NCBI GenBank assembly: GCA_016800925.1
Contig: JABCPU010000013.1
Span: 310,001-374,000 of the forward strand
Source of the DNA: Suillus spraguei
Taxonomy: Eukaryota > Basidiomycota > Agaricomycetes > Boletales > Suillaceae
Direction: 5' to 3'
Length of the DNA: 64,000 bases
Numbering within the stretch: position 1 is the stretch's first letter; every line of letters begins with the position of its first letter. The notes below the pieces were generated by a model. That model made no database searches and had not been told where the DNA came from. It worked only from the letters and a program-made list of their open reading frames with translations. Position numbers and translations under genes: made by a program. Positions 32,677-42,956 of the stretch are shown here, piece by piece.

Positions 32677-34399
32677 ATGCAGGCAGGTGCGAACCTTGAG
32701 CGCTGCTTGATCAGGGCTGTTCACACTGCTCCTTACCCTGCGGCGGTAGGTGCGAGTCGGATAACGGGGTCCTTGGCTTCGTTTCCATCCATTTTGCCTG
32801 TTGTCTCCCGGTATTTGTTGCCAAGGCGGTCTTTGCAAAGTAGAGTATATCATTCGGACCCACAGCGTCACTATAAGTTCCCTACCCTCTTATTTTCAGA
32901 TAGTCATAGGTGAGTGATGACCGAGCAAGGTACTGCATCCAGAGTCCCGGAACTGACGAATGATACTGACGTGTCGTCAGGTCCTTGACGTATCCACCTA
33001 CAACGTACTTTAGAATGGCAATCCGACGAGCAAACTCGACCCAGCGAGGTTCACAACGTGAAGAAATTACGCAGAACGGTGTAGATGGTCATAATGATGC
33101 TCATCATGATGGCAAACATTCGCATTCGATCTTTCACTCGCATTCGCATGATGAGCACGACCACGGACATGATGCTGAGCAAATAGTCCAGGCGCTTCAA
33201 ACTGCCGGTAAGCTAGGATCCCTGGTTAGTCGAGACGTAGCTAATTATCCATTAGGTGACAGAGGGAGCCGAATAACGCTTTTGGGGCTGTTTGCTAACG
33301 TGGCTTTGACTGGCGCTAAAGGATTTGCGGGTTGGTATATGCACTCTGCCTCATTGCTAGCAGATGCTGGCCACTCTATGAGCGGTCCGTGACTCCAGTC
33401 CATGGTTTTGCTTTTCGCACTAACACGATTTTTTCCAGATCTGCTCGGTGATTTTGTAGTCTTGTTCTGCTGGAAACTGTCAAGGAGGCCACCTTCAGCA
33501 CGTTACCCATATGGATTCGCCAAATTTGAGACTCTCGGTACAACTACCGTGTCACTCCTGCTTATCGGAGGAGCACTAGGCATTGGCTTTCACTCGTATC
33601 ACCTCCTCGTGGAAGCACTAGCGACAACCGTCTCCACCATTCCACCCGGCCCACTTCATGACCTCCTCCAGCAAGTTACGTCTATTGTTCATAAAGTTCC
33701 TGCCATCGGCCACTCCCATGGTCATACTGGCATCCTCGACCCTAATGCCGCCTGGTTCGCTGCAGTCAGCGTCGTAGCAAAGGAGTGGTTGTACCGGGTA
33801 ACCAAGAAGGTTGCTGACGAAGAACATAGCCCAGTGCTCTATGCAAATGCTATTCATCATCGTAGCGACGCATATTCGAGTCTCGTTGCCCTTTTCGCAA
33901 TTATCGGATCGTGGTTATTCCCTGCATTACCATTAGACCCTATAGGGGGTGAGTAATTTTTACCAGTTCTTTTCTATGCTGCTTATTACATTCACTAGGA
34001 GTCGTCGTTTCTTTTGTTATCCTCAAGCAAGGTTTACACCTTTTCGGAGGCGCGTTCACTGAACTTACAGATGCTGGCATCTCAGTGAACTCGCAACAAA
34101 AGCTACTACACGTATTAAACCCTCTTCTTTCCTCACCATCATCGTCATCCTCTTCTGTCAAGTTCGGCAACGGTCTCCATGACACTACTGAACTACTCGC
34201 CGTTCGACATCTCCGAGCTAAGCGTGCAGGCTCTATGATGTATGTGGACCTCACAGCTGATGTGCCGAGCAATATGTCAGTCTTGGCCACATCAAGACTG
34301 GAAGTAAAGATCTCGCAGACATTGAAGGAGGCGCGGAAGGAGATCTCAGAAGTCCGCGTGAAATTTCACCCTGTTGATACACACGCTCCTCGGAGTTGA
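32677..34399 (+). CDS. CDF-family metal transporter, probably mitochondrial (Mmt-like)
   Basis: This is a cation diffusion facilitator exporting divalent metal by proton exchange. Exon 1 (from ATG 32677, MQAGANLERCLIRAVHTAPY) is Arg/Ser-rich with few acidic residues, like a mitochondrial presequence. An 80 bp intron joins in phase to SLTYPPTTYFRMAIRRANS. A His-rich stretch follows (HNDAHHDGKHSHSIFHSHSH). The membrane part starts RITLLGLFANVALTGAKG, and the two metal-site motifs are SASLLADAGHSMSDLLGD (spliced) and AIHHRSDAYSS. A second HSHGH cluster lies in the loop near 33710. The C-terminal cytoplasmic domain ends FHPVDTHAPRS. Presequence plus family suggests the Mmt1/Mmt2 mitochondrial iron exporters, but zinc or manganese remain possible. 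Confidence 0.85.
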
Positions 34400-34587
34400 T
34401 CAAATCTGTGTGAATGGACGTATCATCAGTATTATATATGTTCGTCTCTGTGTTTTCCACATACTATGGAAGTAGTCTGTCGTGTGTGACGACCGTTTCA
34501 ACACGTGTGAGTGTGACCAGCGCGTCAAGGTTTAACGTGCTTTCCCAATGATTTAATGACCCATCCAAGCTCAAGACCTATATCACA

Positions 34588-35955
34588 ATGAGTGAACTGG
34601 ATCTCAGATTGTCCGCAGCTACTGTTCAGGACACAGGTTCTTTTAGGCTGGTGGAGCTTCCTCCAGACTTATGCCAAATGATTGAATCTGCTTCTGAGAA
34701 AACTGCTAGGTAGATTTTCCTCTCCACCATCAACTATTTTGTTTGAGACTGCAACACCCAGCCTCTTCATCAAAGGGCACCCAACCGAGGACGCAGTATT
34801 ATGTACATCAGAAAAGACATATTCCGTCCGTTCTGTCGTGCTGTCCAATACCGTGCTGGTTGTGACGCCCTCCAGATCGGATCCAGATGGGACCGTGCAC
34901 ATCCGAGACCAATTGCACGAAATCTTGGAGCTGGCGCCTGTGGTACCGAAGCTGCACAAGCTTTCTATCCTGCTGAGGAACATGGAATATGACGAAGGAG
35001 ATGAGGACAGGCAGGTGGGCCAGCATGCAATGTGCAGGGACATGTCATCTCATATATTCACAAGGCAGCCGTATCAAAATATAGTTATGAGCAGGCTCGT
35101 AGTGAAATACAGGCAAGCGAAGCTGAGTTTGTCCGCGGTCTGAAGGAGAGACGCATCCTTGTTCTCGAAGGTAGGCGCAAGACCCCTTGTAGTGGCTGTT
35201 CGAGTCGTCATGTTAATATCATTTTATTATTAGGGCAGCTACGGCCGATAGCGCCAGCGCATCTCAGCACTATTCTCGAACTGCTGTTAAATTACTTGAT
35301 ATCCTTGTCCCTCTCATACCAAGCTGCTGCGGTTGAGGAGCTGGTGTCTGTCCTTTCTGACGAACATGAAATACCCCGCGCAGTATCGAACCAAGTCATC
35401 TCCTGGTTTGGGGATGTGAAAGAAGGCCTATGGAAAATGGATGCAGATGCGGTGATCAGAGAACTTGGAGTAGGAATACTCCGCCATCATAGGGTTGGGT
35501 TTTTTTTCTCTGGATCTGCTTATCGAAACTTGATGCCAGACTTAGCATAACCCTATCTCTGAGAACGAATTCCTCAAGAAATGGAAAAATGTAGTAGGGG
35601 ACACTTTCGAGTCTTCTGTGAAGCTGACCCTTCTGTCGGTGCGTTGCTCTGCCAACTCTTGGCTGAACCACAATGACATGATCTGTAGGGAGACTACCTT
35701 CGAAATCTGTCCTCGAACGGAGAGGAAGCAGTATTGACCTACTTCCCATCTTCCACATTACCAATCGACCCAGCTGCAAGATTTGTTGAGCTATTTCTGA
35801 CTCGCCAACGATGGAAACATGAGGAGATTGAGCCTTTCCTACTTGACATTGCCGTCAACTCCAAGGAAAGAGATAAACTACTGCTCAAACATGCCAGAGC
35901 TCTGACTGATACTGAGGGGGTATGGTACACTGCGAGAGTAAGTTACAACAATTGA
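34588..35955 (+). CDS. DCC1: Sister chromatid cohesion protein DCC1
   Basis: This is a subunit of the alternative clamp loader Ctf18-RFC, forming a module with Ctf8 that links replication forks to cohesion. The ATG at 34588 gives MSELDLRLSAATVQDTG and FRLVELPPDLCQMIE. A 52 bp intron (GTAGAT..CCCAG) rejoins as SLFIKGHPTEDAVLCTSEKT, the most typical Dcc1 block, then YSVRSVVLSNTVLVV. Later exons carry GQLRPIAPAHLSTILELLLN, DAVIRELGVGIL, and the winged-helix C-terminus with LPIDPAARFVELFLTRQRWK. The final exon is uncertain: a GTAAGT donor at 35939 would replace the last few codons (TARVSYNN) with a different short tail. An ACGCG core at 34521-34525 lies upstream. The gene is convergent with the DUF262 gene. 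Confidence 0.85.
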
Positions 35956-36039
35956 AATTTAGAATAGACACGATCGTAGTAGTTATTGTAAGCCTCTGCA
36001 GTTCGAATCTCTCTTGTATAAATAACAATCACTAGGCAG

Positions 36040-37700
36040 TTACTTCCTGCCTGATGAGCGTGTTTTCACCTTCGAACCTAAACTCCTGATCGGCGAAGGA
36101 TGATAGTCATCATCGGCATCCGAACCTTTCCTCTTCCGCTTCGTGCCCGTGGAAGTGGATGCACCCACCAGCATTGGAGAGATGTCCAACACTCTCAACC
36201 CCGACGCACCAGTGATACTATCAACGTAATTCCACAAGGCTTTTCCCACAAGACCATTGTTCCGAACGTCGCGAAATTGTTCTCGTATCCGTAAACGCAT
36301 ATGCAGGATGGCATTCGCTCTTTCTTCAATTGTACGATCCCGAAGAACGAACAGGACGACGCCTGTGGAGCATGGGTAGAGTATATGCTGAGAAAAACAT
36401 TCACTTCTAAAGATACGACACATACCAACGAATACAAATTCAACAGGCGCAACACGCTTGTCAACTTCAGTGAAAGCAGCGTCGAGATCAGATTGTGTTG
36501 CGATGTGCCAAAAATCAGACAGTACATCATTGATCTGCGTCATGAACGTTGTTGGTGGCTTATCCACACGCTTCAGCCATTTTTCTAGTTTCTGGGCTGT
36601 GGGAAGCGGGTGGTCTGGGAGGCCATCACAGCAATAGATTAATTGCGCAATGCATTGAAAGTCTCTTCCGCGTGTAGTGTCCCACTCGAGGACACTAGCT
36701 AGTCCCTTATGTTCTGCATTCACATGACGCAGCTCGAGGTCCGAGATCCAATCAGCCCATGGCGACGAAATCGCTTGAAGTTTCTCTGGACACATCCATC
36801 AGCATAAGTATAAGCCGCGTTATTATTAAAGAAGCGCAGCACCTGCAGCAGTCAACTGTACACCGAGCTGCACTCGCTGGAAGATTTCCCGCTCGACTTC
36901 GGGTGACAGATTATGATATTCGACTATAGGGAAACAAGTGTGAATGGCTCGGGGTGATGCAGGCGAAACACGAACCGCACGTAATTCTGGTTTCTGCGAA
37001 CCGTCGTTTCCACTCTTCTGGTATTTCTAAGCGTGTAGTCTCTGCTTTTCAGAACGAACGAACCAATAACTCTTCTTTGTGCGCGCGTCTCGATCTTTGT
37101 ATTTGACTGTTCAACATGGAGACTAAGTAGCGTCAGATATTACACTCACGAGGTATCTGTTAACGCTCGCGTAGTATAAGATACCAATAAATGTCGCGTG
37201 ATAACCACAATGAAGCACTCACCAGACCGTCAAGAAACTTTTGTATTGATGTGAGCCTTTGTTTCCCATCCACGCAAATACGAACGTTCTCCCCCTCATC
37301 ATCTCTGGTCACGGCAAATATCACGGGGGGGATGTAGAAGTTTCGAAAGATGGAGTCGATGAGACCAATTTGCTTTGTCTCCGGCCAAACAACGTCTGTA
37401 CGCACTTATTATTCAATATTCGTCAAGGATGTGGGGTTCTATTAACTCGCCTCGTTGATAGATAGGGTCCATGTCAATAAAGCCTTCGTGTATGTATTCT
37501 GATGAGTCAATAGTGTGTAAGAGAATATGCCATGGTTATGTTAACCGACGCACTGTGTAATTCTTGCACAGTGTAGCTCATTGCAGACGGCGGCGTTAAT
37601 GCATCTCTGACTTTGAACACGTTGGGTCGTCATTGTCTGACTGATAATCGTCTTCGAGCTCGTCAAGGTCTTTTTCTTGTGCTGCGTTCAGCTCGACCAT
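36040..37700 (-). CDS. DUF262 domain protein (ParB/GmrSD-like fold)
   Basis: This is a protein of the DUF262 family, whose bacterial members include the GmrSD type IV restriction system; fungal members are uncharacterised. Spliced exons read PPSAMSYTVQELH, then YIHEGFIDMDPIYQR, then DVVWPETKQIGLIDSIFRNF, YIPPVIFAV, and the signature IRICVDGKQRLTSIQKFLDG with VRICVDGKQRL as the DGQQR-type motif. Middle exons (EKLQAISSPWADWISDLELR) and the C-terminal KRKRKGSDADDD nuclear-localisation-like tail follow to the stop at 36040. The ATG at 37700 (MVELNAAQEKDLDELEDDYQ) is plausible, but the join between it and the first DUF262 exon near 37615 is not resolved. No HNH nuclease motif was recognised at the C-terminus. 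Confidence 0.75.
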
Positions 37701-37968
37701 GATGTTTAAGAAAGAAGATGACGAAATTGGCGGACTTTGTGTTGGCCGACTACAAGACACTACAAACTAACTTGAAATACGAGCGAATACATACGATCCA
37801 GTCAGCCAAATACCCGATCAACGGAACCAATTTCACAAAGTTCGCGAAGCAACTATTAGACGCGTGCAAAGGGCCGTAGTGTTCCGGTAGGTGTCTACTA
37901 TGAAGCAATTATGAATACTGTATGTACGCAGTTCAACGGGTATGGGGTTGTAGCATGAACGGTATCTG

Positions 37969-39845
37969 TCATTTCCACTGCCCAAATTCATCGTCATCAT
38001 CATGGAATGGATCCTGCAGATTTTGAGTCAGTGTTGTGTCTGAGGAAATCGAGCCACTGTGTTCGTGTCTTTGTTCGAAGTTCACTTCTTCCTCATCTCG
38101 CATCAGCCTCGATCCCTCTCCAGTGACACGGGTCGTGCTTCCAGCTACGTGTACACCTCTTGGGATATGTCCATTACCAACCTGGTCGTCCTCATCCTCG
38201 CTAATATCTCCCACTTGCCATAGTACTGCCCGATCCTCCTCACCTTCTTCCGTTTTTCTCAAAGCTTGTTCTTCGTCATCGTTCTCGTCGTCTTCGTCTA
38301 TACGATTGACTTTTGAAGAGGACCGAATAGCCTTGTGAGACGACAGGCCAGACAGCGCAGTGGCGGTAGACGCACGAGTTGATCGTTCAGGTTTTTTATG
38401 TGTTAGGAGGACCACACCAGAGATCAGAATCATTATTGAGGCGAAGATCAGGAAGAGTATCCATGGCTTGTAGGCGTCAACTTGGTTATTGAACACCAAC
38501 GAGTTCAGAAAACTAGGTTGCGGATAAGAATAGACGTGATTGAAAATAGGAAAACAGGAACAATAAACTCACCCAGTTGCAGTATAGACACCATAGAAAA
38601 CTGGGACAACGAGAGTGGAGTCGTAAACCTTAAGCCCACGGTTGAGACAGATGATCTGAAGTACAGCCGTGATCACGAGTAGAATGATTGTGAATATAGG
38701 AGCTACATGGCCAAACTGGTTTCCGGGGTTCTCATGCGAGAGGCTTCCTGTAAGTAACTTCACGCTAGTTTCGGGTCAGAACAACACAAAAATGGAGAAG
38801 AAAGAGAACTAACGTGGCTTTGGCGAAAACCAGACACACTCCAGCAAATCCACCTCCACAGCACGCCCAGCCAATTCCAAGCACCCACGCGACTTGCGTA
38901 TCATCCTGAGGGGCAGTCCAGGTCTCTAACTTTTCCTTAATCCATAATATCCATGTATCCCAGCTGTTCTTGACTTTTCCGAGATAAGTGGTGCTTAAGT
39001 CACGCGACCTCCGTGCGCTCATGCCCGCAAAGGGTTCTGAGTCCAAATCTGACCGAGCAGCGAGAACTTCATCAAGGGAATTGGTAAAAATGAGGACAAG
39101 GATGAGAGCGATGGACATGCAGAAGAAGAATCCCAGCCAACCACCACGCTGCCATAAAGCAGTGAGATGCTTGACATCCGTTTCCGTTGACAGACCACTG
39201 TTGACAGCTCCAAAGGCAACGATACCAATGACGCCAAGTACCACAATCATCGTACCCTGAGTATTATTAGCAAAGCGTGCAAGTAGGGTGAGGAGAACTC
39301 ACATAGATATCTGTCTGTGTGACTGGGGTACCAATTAAAAATCTAGCAAATAGGAAATTAAAGATGAGAGATGTAGATCCGAGGGGAGCAACATATTCTG
39401 AGCATGTAATTGTCAGAAGGGGATAATCTGGGAGAAAAAGCCAACGTGCCTGCCCTCATATAATCCAAGGCAAGCGTGCTCCCTATAAGCTGTGATAATA
39501 TATATAAAACCATGCCAAGGATCCATAGCGGTCGCAGCCAGTCTCGCCTGCGGACTGACTTTGGAATAGTGCTCGTCCGCACCTGTAAATTGAGTGTATC
39601 AAAATAGAGTTGAGTCGTGGTACGTCGTAGAGACTCACATGATCCAACTTTGTGATATTCAGACCGGCAGCATTCAGGATAGACGCAAGCAGAATGATCG
39701 CTAGTCCTATTATGAACGCTACCACAGGGCTGGCATGACGAGTAGGAACCTGGTCGCTGGGAGATGGCTCTCCTGTGGCCTGAGCGAGAACACTGGTGAG
39801 AGTGGGAACGGAGGTCACCAGTGAAGTTGTTGCTGACTGGGACAT
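37969..39845 (-). CDS. NIPA-type magnesium transporter (DUF803)
   Basis: This is a multi-pass membrane protein of the NIPA/DUF803 family, associated with Mg2+ transport. The start is ATG 39845 (MSQSATTSLVTSVPTL); a TTG one codon upstream is not used. Membrane segments in order are VVAFIIGLAIILLASILNAA, LWILGMVLYILSQLIGSTLA, an EYVAPLGSTSLIFNFLFARF segment near 39350-39400, IVVLGVIGIVAFGAV, GFFFCMSIALILVLIF, IGWACCGGGFAGVCLVFAKA, VAPIFTIILLVITAVLQIIC, and WILFLIFASIMILISGVVLL. The APLGS motif and the LVVPVFYGVYT stretch are family typical. The C-terminal 130 residues are acidic and Ser-rich. It is divergent from the Tcp11-family gene, 234 bp apart. Confidence 0.85.
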
Positions 39846-40079
39846 CAAGCGCTGAAATTAATACGAACACGCCGTTGATGTGATCGTGATAGGAATTATT
39901 CGAGTTCGTTATATCGTGGTCTTTGTATATGACTAGGGCTGACCGTGTCAGTTGAGCGCTCCAGCAAGAGTTGTGACGTACGAAAGCTGTGTGATCATCC
40001 CAAAATGGTTTCCTTTCGGCATGATGAGTAATTCCTTGTCCATTGACCCACCTAGGTGTTGAGCTCATCATCCACCAAT

Positions 40080-42030
40080 ATGGAGGCCATTCTGTCTAAG
40101 CTTCAATCTAAAGCAGAGATTGCTCCAGATAATGCTTTACTTCGAGACACCATCTCATTACTGACAGATTTACACGAAGGAATTACTCAGTATGTCACTT
40201 GGGATAATCTCATCCGGGATTTTCAACGGCTACAGGATCAAGGACTATGGGACATATCAGAAGATAACACAAAGCTTTTGCATACCTGCGAAATTTTTTG
40301 ACTAGTCAGCCGTCCTACCGTAAACGCCCTAGCAAAATCCCCGCACCCTCTCATCCAGCGAGCAGAGCATTACAGGGTTCTTTCTCAATAATTTATCCGG
40401 ATTCTGAATCTGCACCGTCTCCATTCATCCCATCATCTGATCCAGTATTGCTTCCCCTAGAGCTGGTAGAAATTCTTAACCGCACATACTTTCATCACCT
40501 GCTTGCCACAGATCCAAAGCGTGTTGTCCCTCCCGGCAAGTCCCTTATTTCAATGCTATCTGGCCCACCCAAGGAGAAAGACGCCGAAAAACCTACTTTG
40601 CGTGACAAAGTCGAGGATCTCGTGCATAAAGCTTTCTGGGACGAGGTGCGGCCTCACGTGCTTCGGATATTCTGCCATCTGAGGGCTCTATAGGCCATGG
40701 AATCACTCTCGAATCCAGAACCTTCTTTACAGCTACCGCGCCTTAAATTGTTGTACCAAGACCTCCTCATTGCACTTAAACCTCTTCTCCCATCTCAGGA
40801 TCCTGTCATCACCACACTTTCCTCACCGTTACCTCCGACGTCTTCCCCATTAGATTCGGCTATCATGCATTTGCGCGAGGTTGTAACATGCCTGCGAAAG
40901 CGTTGTGCGCCAATTCAGGACGAAGAACTCGATGACCTTCTTCGTTCACTAGATGAACCTCCCCCCGGACATCACGACCTATCTCACTAGCCACGTTAGT
41001 GGTAGACACAGTGAAATCTATACACAGGATCTCGGATAGTATGAAAGAACGGCTCTCGCAATTCGTGTTGGGAAGCATGACTGAGGAGCAGCTACAGTCT
41101 ACAGTATCTAAACAGGCAAAAACCAAAGAACGCCAGGACATCTTGGATATTTGGAAGAGCTGGCGGGTAGAGATAAGCTGGCTGATGTGGCTTCAGAACT
41201 ATCAACCGTCTTTTCAGGTTAGCGGCGAAGCTGCTGAGTCACAGTTCAAGTGGATCGTACGACTCGTACAGGCACTGGGATCATCGACCCCTATATCCTG
41301 TCAATTACCGACCAGCGAGCCACCGTCCATTGAGAACTCCCTTCCGTCGATTTTTTTCTTCTCTACTCCCGCGCTGCTCGAACTTCAGAATTATCTACAA
41401 GCACTCGTGATTGCTGCTTCTCTACGCACATTGATCCGTGTGCCTCAAGGTGCGCAAGCGAGCGACACAATGAGCTTCATGGAGCGGTTGTGGATCCTTC
41501 TGAAGGCGGAAATCATTGAAGAGCCGGGTTCAGGCGACATAAAGCTCGTGCATCTCGCAGATGAGGTCGTTCGTGCGCGCCAGCTGGATGGTACCGTGCT
41601 CTCCGGAGAGGAAGAGACTAGGCTTCGCGCGGCTGTTGCCCGCACACTCAGCTATAATGATCCTGTGTTTGTGCTACTACAGAAACGGTTACTGAAAGCG
41701 TTGGTCGACGCACTTGGGCATCAACGGTCGGAATCTAGACAAGCTGGAGCACATATGGGACCACCCAGAATGCAGACGGGGCAGCATGGCAAGCGTGCCG
41801 AGAAGCGAGCTCGGATAACGGTAGTCTTGAATCCGGAAGATTTTGACGCGACTCATGGTGCGGAGATACCTCAATTGATCATTGGCAAGGTACAAGGTTT
41901 CGCAGATGAGTATTTGAGAAAGGTTGTTGAGGAAGTGTTTGTGAAAGTAGATGAATGCGTCAGGTGGGTGGAAGGCGTTTGGCAGGATGTACTTCGGGGA
42001 GGGGTCGTCGATCGTGAGTTCGTTATCTAG
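40080..42030 (+). CDS. Tcp11/Sok1-family protein
   Basis: This is a helical protein of the Tcp11 family, which in yeast includes Sok1, a suppressor of cAMP-dependent kinase defects. The ATG at 40080 (MEAILSKLQSKAEIAPDN) is the ninth codon of a frame beginning with a non-ATG codon. Exons read LTSQPSYRKRPSKIP, LELVEILNRTYFHHLLATDP, LREVVTCLRKRCAPIQDEEL, DTVKSIHRISDSMKERLSQF, and a long last exon with RQDILDIWKSWRVEISWLMW and FDATHGAEIPQLIIGKV. The last exon can be read to TAG at 42028-42030. Alternatively, a non-consensus donor at about 42002 could join to GDSTLSKLQAVSVRALQEKY, ending at 42163, which looks more like a conserved C-terminus. The family assignment is from memory of the helical pattern. 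Confidence 0.68.
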
Positions 42031-42163
42031 GTTTGTAGAATATATAATGATCCAAAGGGGGATGCAATTTAATAATTTGAATCAGATTGGAGATTCCACC
42101 CTTTCAAAGCTTCAAGCGGTAAGCGTACGTGCACTGCAGGAAAAATATGTCAATGCCAGCTAG

Positions 42164-42893
42164 CTAGCCTTTGGAAATCTCCGGGGTAGCGCGGTAAGCT
42201 CGTGCAAGGTCACTCGAGAGTTATAAGACAAAATTCCGAAACGGATATTTGAGCATTTAATCTCAAAATGCACGAATTAATTATAAACCTTGGTTTATCT
42301 TCAAGTTGCCTGACTTCCCTTCGGACTGTCGAGGATCCGAGGACGAAGTGGTAATGGTTTCAAGTTTTGGTATCGTCCGAGGGGGGCGTCGCCTACTGAG
42401 TGACAAGTGCCTAACAGCAGGTTCAGATCTTCCCCTTTCCTGGATCGCTTGGCCAGCTCGCATCCCCCTCGGATCAGCGCTTAGCCTTAGTCGTGTCGGC
42501 ATGAGGCAGCTGGAATATTCAATCAAGTTGCATGCTTTGATCGGCGTTGCGATGCGACGGTTGAGATTGCCAACTAAATACTAGTAGCTACTACTGTAGA
42601 GTGAACTTTATGTAACGGGCTTGCCCATGGGAAGGCCGTATATATTATGTAATTCGTCAAGAGACCCGGCGGAGCCTCTCAACTTTGGTTCAATTGACTG
42701 ATTACAATGGCTCACGCAGTCAACTTGAGTTGCTCAGGCTCGTACCTTGAAATGATGTAAGTGGCCGAATATGAAACGAATCATCATCCATATGAAGACT
42801 AGCAGCTTCAGGTCCATTTATGTAATTTCAAGTTACTTTCCGGGTCATCACGCACTTGGTCTCGTTAAAGGTAAGTTGTTTTTCAATTGTCAA
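42164..42893. other. Intergenic upstream of the P450, nothing recognised
   Basis: About 730 bp without a supported gene. Open frames of about 80-90 codons on both strands near 42281-42584 are antiparallel shadows of each other and lack any family resemblance. Confidence 0.4.
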
Positions 42894-42900
42894 TATAAAA
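42894..42900 (+). promoter_or_regulatory. TATA-box candidate for the cytochrome P450
   Basis: TATAAAA lies 57 bp upstream of the P450 start codon, with a pyrimidine-rich stretch between. Position and sequence fit a core promoter. Confidence 0.5.
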
Positions 42901-42956
42901 ACACCCTCCACGTACCACAGTGCCACCCAGTGATAGCTCTCACTCCCCCCCTCGCT

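Noticed and set aside
35985..36020. tRNA-like B-box (GTTCGAATC) near 36000
   Set aside because: There is no matching A box, acceptor stem or anticodon arm upstream; the segment is the 3' end region of DCC1.
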